A DNA stretch of 64,000 nt from Roseimicrobium gellanilyticum (lineage in GTDB: Bacteria > Verrucomicrobiota > Verrucomicrobiia > Verrucomicrobiales > Verrucomicrobiaceae). The stretch lies in assembly GCF_003315205.1 (NCBI RefSeq), contig NZ_QNRR01000001.1:1219228-1283227 (forward strand). Reading direction: 5' to 3'. Each line of letters starts with the position of its first letter. Position 1 is the stretch's first letter. Positions 1 through 7,806 of the stretch are shown one piece after another. The notes under the pieces are model-generated. The model ran no database searches and had not been told where the DNA came from. It saw nothing but the letters and a program-made list of their open reading frames with translations. Position numbers and translations under genes: made by a program.

Positions 1-131
1 TGCCAGCTCACCGTGGGCGGGGCTTCCTTCAGGCCCTTCTCCCGCAGGTTCATGGTCATGGCGTGGTCCAGCGGGAGGCGCGCCAGGCCGAAGGCCAGGA
101 AGAGGAGCACACCGAGGACACGTTTGTTCAT
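1..131 (-). CDS. Hypothetical secreted or membrane protein, N-terminal fragment (runs off the window)
   Basis: Only the first 43 codons lie in the window; the gene continues past the left edge. It starts at an ATG 19 nt downstream of the ABC permease stop codon and so is likely the fourth gene of the same minus-strand operon. The product begins with a Lys/Arg pair and a hydrophobic run (VLGVLLFLAFGLA), which suggests a signal peptide or membrane anchor. I do not recognise the family. Its position suggests a component linked to the exporter, but this is inference only. Confidence 0.55.
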   Translation of the reverse strand, partial: MNKRVLGVLLFLAFGLARLPLDHAMTMNLREKGLKEAPPTVSW

Positions 132-150
132 GGAAGTGAGGCGCAGAAGA

Positions 151-1065
151 TCAGAGCTCTTTCTCCACGAAGAAGAGGTGGGAGACGACCATGTAGGCCG
201 CCACATACATCGCGGCGTAGCCGGTGAGCTGGCCCACCACACCGAGCGTCACTTCTCCACGAATGGCCGCTGTGGACAGGTCGAACATGCCCAGATCCGG
301 GCAGAGAATTGCAAGAAGCGCTCCCACGGTCTTTTCCGTCCAGCCGTAGAGCCCCTTGAGCACCCACTCCCTCATGAGCGCCACACCGAACCCCGCGATG
401 GTGAAAGCCATGGAGGTGATGATGGTGAAGAGAGTCGTGCTGGCGAAGGTGGAGATGAGCAATGTCATCGCCGTGACCACGGAGGCTCGCAGGAATACCA
501 TCCACACCTCCACGTGCACGCCGCTGTTCAGGCCATACTTGCGAATGCTCGCTTCCACATAGGCGACATTCTCCGGGGTGGCTGCCTGCTGCTGCTCCAG
601 CATGGCAATCATGGCGGACAGCAAGGCCTGCTGTTTGAGCCACAGCACCACGGAGAAGATGAGGTCCATCAACAGCAGGCCGCAGAAGAGAAGCAGTAGC
701 ATGCCGAGCAGCTTGCCCAGCAGGTACTCGTAGCGCGGGACGGGCTTGCTCAGAATCGTGTAGAGCGTCCGGTCCTCCAGATCCTTGGGGAGCAGGAGTG
801 CCGTGGCAGTGATGGAGAACACGACGGAAGCGACCAGCATGGAACCCATGGACCAGTCCTTGAGCTGCTTAAGCTGCTGTTCGGGACTCAACTGTGGGAA
901 GAAGAAGGCGGCACCCAGGGCCACCAGGCAGAAGACGGCGAGAAACGCCACAATGCGCATGCGCAGGAGTTGGGTCGCCGTGTGGGTGGCGAGTGTCCAT
1001 ATGCGGCCTGGGGAGAATCCCTTGTGCGCGCGCGTTTTCACAGGAGTGGCAATCACGGTGCTCAT
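151..1065 (-). CDS. ABC-2 type transporter permease
   Basis: A 304-residue integral membrane subunit of an ABC exporter, acting in the cytoplasmic membrane with the ATPase encoded just upstream. I see about six hydrophobic segments, including one near residues 35-58, one near 75-95, a long one around 115-145, a pair in the middle third and one close to the C-terminus, as in the ABC-2/NosY-type permeases. The region between the first two segments is QL/K-rich and probably faces outside. The start codon overlaps the stop of the ATPase gene by 4 nt (ATGA), which implies translational coupling. The exported substrate cannot be deduced. Confidence 0.88.
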   Translation of the reverse strand: MSTVIATPVKTRAHKGFSPGRIWTLATHTATQLLRMRIVAFLAVFCLVALGAAFFFPQLSPEQQLKQLKDWSMGSMLVASVVFSITATALLLPKDLEDRTLYTILSKPVPRYEYLLGKLLGMLLLLFCGLLLMDLIFSVVLWLKQQALLSAMIAMLEQQQAATPENVAYVEASIRKYGLNSGVHVEVWMVFLRASVVTAMTLLISTFASTTLFTIITSMAFTIAGFGVALMREWVLKGLYGWTEKTVGALLAILCPDLGMFDLSTAAIRGEVTLGVVGQLTGYAAMYVAAYMVVSHLFFVEKEL

Positions 1066-1949
1066 GATTTGTCCTCCTCACCGGTTTGGGTGGTGCATTC
1101 GAGGAAGAGTTTTTCCAAGGTGGTTCGGGGCTTTTCCATGGAGACGATGCGGGCTTTGGCGCCCTCCTTTGCCACCAGTTCACGGATGGCGGCCAGGGTC
1201 TGGGGGGAGGCATTTTCCAGAAGGATCTCTGTCTGGTTCTCCACGGAGATGAGGTCGTCCAGGTTGCCTTCGCGTACCATGGAGCCGTTCGACATGATGC
1301 CCACACGGTCGCACACCTGCTGCATCTGCTCCAGCAGGTGGGAAGTGACCACAATGGTGATGCCACGCTCCTTCAGCTCCAGAATCAGATCGCGGATGCG
1401 CCGTGACGCGACCGGGTCGACACCTGCGGTAGGTTCGTCCAAAATGAGAAGGCGTGGCCCGTGGATGAGCGCCTGACCGAGGCCTACACGCTGTAGCATT
1501 CCCTTCGAGTAGCCGCCTACACGGCGGTCTGCCGCGTGTTGGAGGCCGGTGAGTTTCAGCATTTCCTCCGTGCGGTCCTTCAGCTCAGAGCCGCGCAGTC
1601 CGCAGAGCTTGCCGTAGAAGAGGAGAGTTTCACGCCCATTCAGGTGCTTGTAGAAGTAGGGATTCTCCGGGAGGAATCCGATGTCCGCCCTGCCAGCCAC
1701 CTGCTCGCTGCTCTCGCCAAAGACGCGCACCGTCCCCTGCGTGGCGCGCAACAAGCCGAGCATGACCTTCATGGTGGTGGACTTGCCACAGCCGTTGGGG
1801 CCGATGAGTCCGTAGACCTCACCCTGATGCACGCTGAAGGAGAGGTCCCGTACGGCCACGAGCGGCTTGTTGCGGAAGCCAGTTTTGAAGGTCTTGGTCA
1901 GGTGCTCCACCTCCACTGCGAAGGGAGATGCTTGCGAGGGTGATTCCAT
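1062..1949 (-). CDS. ABC transporter ATP-binding protein
   Basis: A 295-residue nucleotide-binding subunit. Walker A is GPNGCGKST at about residues 50-58, the ABC signature region is YSKGMLQ around 147-153, and Walker B ends with the catalytic DE at 171-172 followed by PTAGVDP. The approximately 60-residue C-terminal extension beyond the ATPase core resembles the tail of CcmA/NatA-type exporter ATPases. It overlaps the permease gene and follows the acylphosphatase gene by 17 nt, so one transcript probably covers all three. It energises the permease at the inner face of the membrane; the substrate is unknown. Confidence 0.93.
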   Translation of the reverse strand: MESPSQASPFAVEVEHLTKTFKTGFRNKPLVAVRDLSFSVHQGEVYGLIGPNGCGKSTTMKVMLGLLRATQGTVRVFGESSEQVAGRADIGFLPENPYFYKHLNGRETLLFYGKLCGLRGSELKDRTEEMLKLTGLQHAADRRVGGYSKGMLQRVGLGQALIHGPRLLILDEPTAGVDPVASRRIRDLILELKERGITIVVTSHLLEQMQQVCDRVGIMSNGSMVREGNLDDLISVENQTEILLENASPQTLAAIRELVAKEGAKARIVSMEKPRTTLEKLFLECTTQTGEEDKS

Positions 1950-1966
1950 GGGGGCGGGTGCGTGGG

Positions 1967-2242
1967 TCAGTGGACGATGCTGAATCCTCTGACACCCGTG
2001 AGGTCCGGAATGTCATGAGACTCCACATTTTTGATGTTTCCGCCCAGCGAGCTGTTTTCGATTTCCTCCAGAAACGCTTCGAGCTCCTCGGAGTCGTGGG
2101 ACATGGCCTGGAGCTCGACCCGGCCATCCGGCAGGTTCTTCACCCAGCCCAGCACCTCAAATCCGCCCGCGATGCGTTTCACCGTGTAGCGGAATCCCAC
2201 GCCCTGCACCTTGCCCTTGTAAAAAACCTGTCTCGCTGCCAT
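1967..2242 (-). CDS. Acylphosphatase
   Basis: A 91-residue small cytosolic hydrolase that cleaves acyl-phosphate bonds. The family signature is clear: VQGVGFRYTV near residues 12-21 contains the phosphate-binding Arg18, and GWVKNLPDGRVE near 32-43 contains the catalytic Asn36. The start was set at the ATG at 2242, which gives the usual length of about 90 residues; an ATG two codons upstream (2248) is equally possible, and a longer open frame reaching 2389 lacks any family similarity. It is the first gene of the operon with the ABC exporter, an association for which I know no functional reason. Confidence 0.9.
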   Translation of the reverse strand: MAARQVFYKGKVQGVGFRYTVKRIAGGFEVLGWVKNLPDGRVELQAMSHDSEELEAFLEEIENSSLGGNIKNVESHDIPDLTGVRGFSIVH

Positions 2243-2374
2243 TCCCATGAAAAAAGCCGGGGCTGCGGCAAGATGCAAGGCTGGAATGTGGGAAGGGTTC
2301 GGGCCGCAAGCCCCGGAAACCGATGACGTTCTCTCTACATCTCGTTGATTCCGAAAGTTCCTTTGTCCAAATTT

Positions 2375-2800
2375 ATGTCCTTCCCCCAACTGGACATGTC
2401 ACACCCTATCTTCAGAGACTACACGTGGGAATTGGACGTCGTTCCGCCCTGGCGCGTTGAAGACTGTGAGCACTGCCTTGAATTCACCCAACCGGAGAGC
2501 GCGGGCGCAGTCCACATTAGCGGTGCATGGAAAAGCAATGGTGTCGTTTCAGAAACAGAAATGTTGTCCCAGGTCACCGAGCACTGTTCTGACGACGCCG
2601 AACCGGAGAAAGTGCGGTGCGGAGCGTTTGCTGGCTACGTTGCGGAGTACGTCGACTGGCAGGAAGGCACCTTCTGGAAGAAGTGGTTCGTGGCCCGGGG
2701 GCGCAGTCTACTTTTCATTTCCTACAATTGCCCACAAGGCGACGAGGACTTTGAGACGGAGGAGGTGACATCCCTTCTGTCGTCGTTGCGTTCGAAGTAG
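2375..2800 (+). CDS. Hypothetical cytosolic protein
   Basis: A 141-residue acidic soluble protein with no signal peptide or membrane segment. I do not recognise the family by name. The C-terminal half (AEYVDWQEGTFWKKWFVARG, then LLFISYNC) has the look of small alpha/beta proteins annotated as hypothetical or immunity-like in many bacteria, with an aromatic WKKW patch. The ATG at 2375 was preferred over the TTG at 2345; an ATG at 2396 is a further option. It is transcribed divergently from the acylphosphatase operon with about 130 nt between the starts. Confidence 0.6.
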   Translation: MSFPQLDMSHPIFRDYTWELDVVPPWRVEDCEHCLEFTQPESAGAVHISGAWKSNGVVSETEMLSQVTEHCSDDAEPEKVRCGAFAGYVAEYVDWQEGTFWKKWFVARGRSLLFISYNCPQGDEDFETEEVTSLLSSLRSK

Positions 2801-2867
2801 CGAGGATGATGGGGGAGACAGGCGCGTTTCCAAGGAGTACGAGTCTGTCTTGTAGTAGTGAAACCGT

Positions 2868-3227
2868 ATGAGATCAGCTTCCCTCAATCTCGTGGTGCTC
2901 CGCTCTTCTGACCTCGCGCGAGCGGCGGATTTCTACACGCGACTGCTCGGGCTGGAGTTTGTGAAACACCGGCACGGGAATGGTCCGGAGCATTTCTCGG
3001 CGGAAGTGGGCGGGAGTGTTTTCGAGCTGTATCCCCTCGTACCGGAGGGTCCATCCACCTTGGGAACGCGTGTGGGGTTCAGGGTTCCGTCGTTGGAGGC
3101 GGCAATTGCAGCGGTCAGCGGGCCGTATCCAGATGCCGTCCTGTCGCCGCCGAAGGACTCCGCGTGGGGACGCCGTGCGGTGATCGTGGATCCAGATGGG
3201 CATCGGGTGGAACTCGTGGAGGACTGA
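2868..3227 (+). CDS. VOC family (glyoxalase/bleomycin-resistance fold) protein
   Basis: A 119-residue single-domain vicinal-oxygen-chelate protein. The paired beta-alpha-beta-beta-beta modules are visible: an N-terminal module with LNLVVLRSSDLARAADFYT and LLGLEFV, the metal-ligand-type Glu in SVFELYP, and the C-terminal signature DPDGHRVELVE with the second Glu. Such proteins are metal-dependent enzymes or binding proteins; the substrate (glutathione adduct, antibiotic or other) cannot be told from sequence. It stands alone between the hypothetical gene and the RlmI-type methyltransferase. Confidence 0.88.
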   Translation: MRSASLNLVVLRSSDLARAADFYTRLLGLEFVKHRHGNGPEHFSAEVGGSVFELYPLVPEGPSTLGTRVGFRVPSLEAAIAAVSGPYPDAVLSPPKDSAWGRRAVIVDPDGHRVELVED

Positions 3228-3358
3228 GGCTCAAGAAAACCCCACACCGGAGGTGACATCCGGTCTTTTTCGGCTAAGGGTGCAGGCTGCACTTTTCCGG
3301 GCCTGTCCCGGGAAGGTGCTTTCCTGTCTTCAAACTCCATCCCTGTCTTCATCCTTCC

Positions 3359-4528
3359 ATGACCGCCCTTACCGTCAAACCCCGCTCACGTCTCTTTCAC
3401 GGCCACGAGTGGGTCTACGCCAGTGATGTCCAGAATATCACCGGCAGTGCTGAGCCAGGAGATGTGGTAGCGCTGAAGGATGTAAAGGGCAAGCCGCTGG
3501 GCAGTGCGATCTACAATCCGAAGTCGCAGATCGTCGCCCGCCGCTTCTCCTACCGGAAGCAGGACCTCGACCAGGAATTCTTCGTCCGCCGCATTGAGCG
3601 TGCGCTGAACTATCGCAAGACCCTGCCGCTCGACCAGAATCTCTGCCGCATCGTGTGGAGTGAATCGGACGGCCTGCCCGGCCTCATCGTGGACCGTTAT
3701 GGTGACCACCTGGTAATGCAGACGCTGACTTTCGCGATGTCCGCCAGGCAGAACCTGATTGTGGCTGCCCTGGTGGAACTGTTGCAACCCAAGTCCATCA
3801 CCGCCCGCAATGACTCGCCCGTGCGCAAGGCAGAGGGGCTGGAGCTGGAAAAGAAGCTGCTGCACGGCGCGGCGCCTGAGCCCTTCGAGTACAAGACGAA
3901 TGGCATGGTCTTCCAGATCGACCTGATGGAAGGTCAGAAGACCGGGATGTACCTGGACCAGATTGACAACTATTCCCTCGTCGCCCGTCACGCGAAGGGC
4001 AAGCGCGTGCTGGATTGCTTCACCAACCAGGGTGGCTTCGCCCAGGCGGCGGCTCTTGCCGGTGCGCGTGAAGTCATTGCCGTGGATGTGAGCGAGAGCG
4101 CGGTGGAGATGTGCCTGCGCAACGCCCGCAGTGCTGGCGTGGCCATTGGTGCGCGCGCAGACAATGTCTTCGACTACTTGAAGACCGCGGAGAAGGCGGG
4201 CGAGCAGTATGACCTCATTGTGCTGGATCCGCCGAGCTTCACCAAGTCCAAGCAGTCCCTCACCGATGCCATGCGCGGATACAAGGAAATCCACCTACGC
4301 GCCATGAAGATGCTCCAGCCCGGCGGCATTCTCGCCACCTTCACCTGCTCACACCACGTGAGCATGGGCGACTTCCGCATGATGATCAATTCCGCGGCCG
4401 TCGATACCCGCCGCACCCTGCGCTATCTCGACACTTACACTCAGCGCGCCGACCATCCCGTCATCACCGGCATCCCGGAGACCGAATATCTCCGTGGGTA
4501 TGCGTTGGAGGTGATTGGGGGGTGGTGA
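3359..4528 (+). CDS. Class I SAM-dependent rRNA methyltransferase, RlmI family
   Basis: A 389-residue protein with an N-terminal PUA RNA-binding domain (about residues 1-75), the RlmI-type central segment, and a C-terminal Rossmann methyltransferase. Motif I is around residues 216-230 (RVLDCFTNQGGFA), motif IV is LDPPSFTKSK from 289, and the catalytic-type Cys330 lies in TFTCSHH. E. coli RlmI forms m5C1962 in 23S rRNA; by similarity this protein is probably an rRNA cytosine-C5 methyltransferase, though the exact site is inferred. Length and domain order match the family. It is monocistronic. Confidence 0.9.
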   Translation: MTALTVKPRSRLFHGHEWVYASDVQNITGSAEPGDVVALKDVKGKPLGSAIYNPKSQIVARRFSYRKQDLDQEFFVRRIERALNYRKTLPLDQNLCRIVWSESDGLPGLIVDRYGDHLVMQTLTFAMSARQNLIVAALVELLQPKSITARNDSPVRKAEGLELEKKLLHGAAPEPFEYKTNGMVFQIDLMEGQKTGMYLDQIDNYSLVARHAKGKRVLDCFTNQGGFAQAAALAGAREVIAVDVSESAVEMCLRNARSAGVAIGARADNVFDYLKTAEKAGEQYDLIVLDPPSFTKSKQSLTDAMRGYKEIHLRAMKMLQPGGILATFTCSHHVSMGDFRMMINSAAVDTRRTLRYLDTYTQRADHPVITGIPETEYLRGYALEVIGGW

Positions 4529-4717
4529 GCGAAGTGAGCGGTAGTTCAGTAAGCAGTGAGTAGTGAGTGGTAAGTAGCAGGTGGAACTGAGTCTGGATTG
4601 GCGCGGCATGCGCGATTCATCTGTAGCGAGACTCAGCGTTCGATGACCGTTGACTCTTGACCGGTCGTCTCAGGTTCGACTACTTACTGCTTACTAATTT
4701 ACTGTTTACTGGCTCCC
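4529..4717. repeat. Low-complexity inverted repeat built from TTACT/AGTAA words
   Basis: The gap between the methyltransferase and the MDR gene carries an imperfect run of AGTAAGCAGTGAGTAGTGAG words near 4548-4578 and the complementary run of CTACTTACTGCTTACTAATT words near 4679-4710. The two can pair into a long imperfect hairpin. It contains no gene that I can support. Confidence 0.55.
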
Positions 4718-5692
4718 ATGCGCCTCATCTTCCACCAAGCCGGCCTGCCTTCCGAAGTTCTCAAACTGGAGCCGTATGATCCGCCGGCGCCACAACGGCA
4801 TGAGGTGCTGGTGCGTATGTTGTATGCGCCCATCAATCCGGCAGACCTGAACTTCATTGAGGGCACGTACGGCAAAAAGCCGAGCTTCCCCGCGCTGCCC
4901 GGAAATGAAGGCTGTGGTCGCATCGAAGCAGTGGGGGATGAGGTGGAGTCCCTGGAGGTGGGGGATCTGGTGATTCCCCTGCACCCCATTGGCACCTGGT
5001 CGAGGCATCTTCTGGCGGCGGAGAACCAATTTGCGAAGCTGCCCTCGGACTTGGAGCCCGTGCAGGCCAGCATGCTTCGGGTGAATCCCACCACCGCCTG
5101 GCAGATGCTTCATGAGTTCCGCGAGCTGCGGAAGGGTGAGGTGGTCGCGCAAAATGCAGCGAACTCCGGTGTGGGCCGGGCCGTAATTCAGATCGCAAAA
5201 CACATGGGGCTGCGGACGGTGAACTTCGTGCGACGGGAGTCGGTCATCGAGGAACTCACCGTGCTGGGAGCCGACTCGGTGCTGATTGATGGCGGATCAG
5301 ACGAGGCGGCGGCTCGGAGTGCCGTAGGAGACCAGCCCTTGCGTCTTGCCTTGAATGCTGTGGGTGGGGACAGTGCGCTGCGGCTGATGGACCTGCTTTC
5401 CACTGGCGGAGCCCATGTGACCTATGGGGCCATGAGCCGGCGCAGCCTGAAAATTCCGAACAAGTTTCTCATTTTCAAGAATCTTGAAATTCGCGGGTAC
5501 TGGCTGACCCGGTGGATCGAGCAGGCGTCCCACATCGAGATCGGGAACGTGCTCCGCCCCCTGGCGGAGATGATGATCGAGGGGGCGCTCAAATTGCCTG
5601 TGGAGAAAGTCTTTCCCATTGAGGATTTTGCGGAGGCCGTACGCCTTGCCGCTCAGGACGGACGCAGTGGGAAAGTGGTCCTGGCGCTGTGA
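4718..5692 (+). CDS. Zinc-independent MDR oxidoreductase, trans-2-enoyl thioester reductase (MECR/ETR)-like
   Basis: A 324-residue medium-chain dehydrogenase/reductase. The N-terminal GroES-like domain carries APINPADLNFIEGTY, the hallmark of the mitochondrial-type 2-enoyl thioester reductases, with the Tyr equivalent to their catalytic tyrosine; the cofactor domain has QNAANSGVGRAVIQIAK. The structural zinc cysteines of alcohol dehydrogenases are absent, as expected for this branch. Such enzymes use NADPH to reduce enoyl-CoA or enoyl-ACP. The precise substrate is inferred. It stands upstream of tatA on the same strand with only about 30 nt between them. Confidence 0.82.
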   Translation: MRLIFHQAGLPSEVLKLEPYDPPAPQRHEVLVRMLYAPINPADLNFIEGTYGKKPSFPALPGNEGCGRIEAVGDEVESLEVGDLVIPLHPIGTWSRHLLAAENQFAKLPSDLEPVQASMLRVNPTTAWQMLHEFRELRKGEVVAQNAANSGVGRAVIQIAKHMGLRTVNFVRRESVIEELTVLGADSVLIDGGSDEAAARSAVGDQPLRLALNAVGGDSALRLMDLLSTGGAHVTYGAMSRRSLKIPNKFLIFKNLEIRGYWLTRWIEQASHIEIGNVLRPLAEMMIEGALKLPVEKVFPIEDFAEAVRLAAQDGRSGKVVLAL

Positions 5693-5724
5693 AAGTTCCC
5701 ATTGCAGCCCCACGTTAGGGGAGT

Positions 5725-5991
5725 ATGCTTACATTCATGAACCATCCAATCCTCGCAGGCATCGGCCCGTTTGGCACGACTGAGATGATCATCGTCGCCA
5801 TTCTCGTGCTGGTGCTTTTCGGAGCCAAAAAGCTTCCGACCTTCGCCCGTAGCCTCGGCAAGAGCATGGGTGAATTCAAGAAGGCGCGTGAGGAGTTCGA
5901 ACACGAACTTACTTCCGCCCAGGATGACGTTTTGAACACCCCCACAAAGCAGCCGGAGCAGAAACGCATCCCGACTACGACGGAGGTGTAA
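5725..5991 (+). CDS. tatA: Twin-arginine translocase subunit TatA/TatE family
   Basis: An 88-residue protein with the TatA layout: short N-terminal membrane helix (MIIVAILVLVLFG), the FGAKKLP hinge, an amphipathic helix with RSLGKSMGEFKKAREEF, and a charged, disordered tail. It forms the protein-conducting pore for folded Tat substrates, which would include the Tat-signal DUF1501 protein encoded near the right edge. Two starts are possible: ATG 5725, which lies directly against a purine-rich AGGGGAG sequence, and ATG 5737, which gives that sequence a 13-nt spacing. No tatB or tatC is nearby. Confidence 0.9.
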   Translation: MLTFMNHPILAGIGPFGTTEMIIVAILVLVLFGAKKLPTFARSLGKSMGEFKKAREEFEHELTSAQDDVLNTPTKQPEQKRIPTTTEV

Positions 5992-6046
5992 GGACGGGAT
6001 ATCCATTCTTGCCAATTCGCACCGCTTCATGTTGCCTCGCCGCAGC

Positions 6047-6976
6047 ATGAAGCGGTTTTCTTTTATCCTTGTCGCATGGGTGGTGTGGCTGGCGACTGCC
6101 GCCATCCTGCCGGCTCAGGAAACGCCGAAGGTGGTGCCGAGGCGGCAGGTCACCATGTGCTCCTACAACTTGAAGAACTACCTCAAGATGGAGCGCTTCG
6201 TGAAGGGCGTGCGCACGGAGGGTATCGACAAACCGGAGAACGAGAAGGAGGCCGTGGTAAAGAGCATCGTGGCCATCCAGCCGGACATCCTTGGACTTTG
6301 TGAAATCGGGACGATGGAGGATGTGCAGGGCCTCCAGCGGCGTTTGAAAGAGGCAGGGCTCGACTTGCCCCATGTGGAGATGGCCGGGGGAGGGGATGCC
6401 ACACGCAAGTTGGCGCTGCTGACCCACCTTCCAATTGTGGCGCGCCATTCGCAGACGAAGCTCTCGTATCAGATCGGACAGCACATTTTTCCGGTCTCGC
6501 GTGGCTTCTTGGATGCGACGGTTTTGCTGCGCCCGGGCTGGGAGCTGCGCTGTGTGGGTGTGCACCTGAAGTCCAGGCGCGAAGTGCCGGAGGGCGATCA
6601 GGCACTGATGCGACGCAATGAAGCTCATCTCCTGCGCACGCATCTGGAAGGCGTCCTCAAAGCAAAGCCCGAAACAAAGGTGGTCTGCTATGGTGACTTC
6701 AATGCGCATGCGCATGAAGCCGCCATGGTGGAAATCGAAGGCGTGCCGGGCATGGAGCTCTCCATGCGCGACGTGCGCCTGCGCGATCGCCACGGCCTCA
6801 CCTGGACGCACTACTGGGAGTTTGCCGATGTGTATTCTCGCTTCGACTACTTCTTCGTGAGCCGTGAACTCCAGCAGCACGTGAATCACAAGGAGTCCTA
6901 CATCTACGACACGGAGAACTTCGATGAAGCCAGCGATCACCGGCCGATTGTGCTGAAGATTGATCTGGCGAAGTAG
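6047..6976 (+). CDS. Secreted endonuclease/exonuclease/phosphatase family protein
   Basis: A 309-residue protein with a cleavable signal peptide (MKRFSFILVAWVVW, then PAQ). The EEP (DNase I-like) catalytic motifs appear in order: SYNLKN with the Asn, GLCEIGTME with the metal-binding Glu, VGVHLKS, CYGDFNAH with the Asp-Phe-Asn, SRFDYFFV, and the closing DHRPIVLK with the Asp-His pair. Enzymes of this fold cleave phosphodiester or phosphomonoester bonds in nucleic acids, sphingomyelin or inositides; the substrate is unknown. ATG 6047 was chosen over the in-frame ATG 6029 because it directly opens the signal peptide. Confidence 0.85.
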   Translation: MKRFSFILVAWVVWLATAAILPAQETPKVVPRRQVTMCSYNLKNYLKMERFVKGVRTEGIDKPENEKEAVVKSIVAIQPDILGLCEIGTMEDVQGLQRRLKEAGLDLPHVEMAGGGDATRKLALLTHLPIVARHSQTKLSYQIGQHIFPVSRGFLDATVLLRPGWELRCVGVHLKSRREVPEGDQALMRRNEAHLLRTHLEGVLKAKPETKVVCYGDFNAHAHEAAMVEIEGVPGMELSMRDVRLRDRHGLTWTHYWEFADVYSRFDYFFVSRELQQHVNHKESYIYDTENFDEASDHRPIVLKIDLAK

Positions 6977-7052
6977 GGAGGCAGGGATACTTCGAAGAAA
7001 CGTCTCGTGAGAAGGCAGACCCGAATGAGGAAGATCTATCGCAACATGTACT

Positions 7053-7257
7053 ACCTTGCGCGAAGCGCTTTGGAGTGCGTGTGCGAAGCACCGCTTTGAG
7101 CGGAGCGATTTCGTCATGCCTTCCTTGAAGCCTCGGATGGCATGAACGCATGGCATACCGCTGTTTGTGGTTTGCAGCTTTTGGTGGTGCCCTTCCGTGA
7201 TGTTCCTTCGTTCAAAGCGGTGCTTCGCACCGCACTCCAAAGCGCTTCGCGCAAGGT
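7053..7257. repeat. Long inverted repeat (about 205 bp, MITE-like palindromic element)
   Basis: Arm 7053-7099 and arm 7212-7257 are reverse complements along about 46 nt with a single one-base indel (core CGCGAAGCGCTTTGGAGTGC). The 112-nt centre is not paired and holds no gene. It sits between the 3-prime end of the EEP gene and the blaI promoter and could act as a terminator or be a non-autonomous mobile relic. Confidence 0.8.
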
Positions 7258-7339
7258 GGTGGCTTGAGTCGTTGCCTCAGCAATGCTGTGTGTTTTCCAT
7301 GTCCCGAGACGTCCCGGTTTCAACTGTAGCGCCGATTCG

Positions 7340-7355
7340 TGCTAAAAAATTAGCA
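7340..7355. promoter_or_regulatory. Palindromic operator 1 upstream of blaI (TGCTAA-N4-TTAGCA)
   Basis: Perfect inverted half-sites TGCTAA and TTAGCA separated by four A. The identical 16-mer recurs 45 bp downstream. The position just upstream of a BlaI-type repressor and the dyad symmetry make it a likely binding site for the BlaI dimer; this is inference. Confidence 0.75.
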
Positions 7356-7384
7356 GAAAAGTCTTGCTGCCAGTTGGTTGTTCA

Positions 7385-7400
7385 TGCTAAAAAATTAGCA
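7385..7400. promoter_or_regulatory. Palindromic operator 2 overlapping the blaI start codon
   Basis: A second exact copy of TGCTAA-AAAA-TTAGCA. Its last base is the A of the blaI ATG (7400-7402). A TTGCTG hexamer at 7364-7369 lies 17 nt before CTAAAA (7387-7392), so the site may also contain the -10 element. Binding here would block transcription initiation directly. Confidence 0.72.
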
Positions 7401-7777
7401 TGCCAACGAAATCCAGCCAATTGAGCCGGCGCGAGAGGCAGATCATGGATATCATCTATGTCCGTGGAGAAGCCACGGCGGCGGAGGTGGTGGAGTCCAT
7501 GACAGATGCGCCGAGCTATTCCGCCGTGCGCGCCTTTTTGCGCATCCTTGAAGAGAAAGGTTTTCTCAAACACCGTGAAGACGGAAAGCGGTATGTTTTT
7601 CTACCCACGGAGCCCCGTGAGAAAGCAAGCAAGTCCGCACTGAAGCAGGTGGTGCAAACCTTTTTTGATGGCTCGCTCGCGAGTGCTGTGGCTGCCCTGG
7701 TGGATGGCCGGGAGAAGATTTCAGACGAGGAACTCAAACGCCTCGAGGAAATCATTCAGAAGGCCAAGAAGCGCTAG
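7400..7777 (+). CDS. BlaI/MecI/CopY family transcriptional repressor
   Basis: A 125-residue winged-helix repressor. The N-terminal half has the family pattern LSRRERQIMDIIYVRGEATAAEV (helices 1-2) followed by YSAVRAFLRILEEKGFLKHREDGKRYVF (recognition helix and wing); the C-terminal half would form the dimerisation and protease-sensitive region. It should bind the two upstream palindromes and repress itself and the following M56-family genes until cleaved or released. There is no Shine-Dalgarno sequence, and the predicted transcription start coincides with the ATG, so the message may be leaderless. Confidence 0.92.
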   Translation: MPTKSSQLSRRERQIMDIIYVRGEATAAEVVESMTDAPSYSAVRAFLRILEEKGFLKHREDGKRYVFLPTEPREKASKSALKQVVQTFFDGSLASAVAALVDGREKISDEELKRLEEIIQKAKKR

Positions 7778-7806
7778 GCAGAAACCTTTCATCATTCCTC
7801 CGTGAC

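Noticed and set aside
7100..7211. Possible tRNA or small RNA in the loop of the inverted repeat at 7.1 kb
   Set aside because: No cloverleaf or conserved RNA motif could be drawn; the only evident structure is the arm pairing itself.
5975..7240. 421-codon minus-strand open frame spanning the EEP gene and the inverted repeat
   Set aside because: It covers the antisense of a signal-peptide-bearing EEP protein and extends into a palindromic repeat; the translation is His/Leu-rich with no domain.
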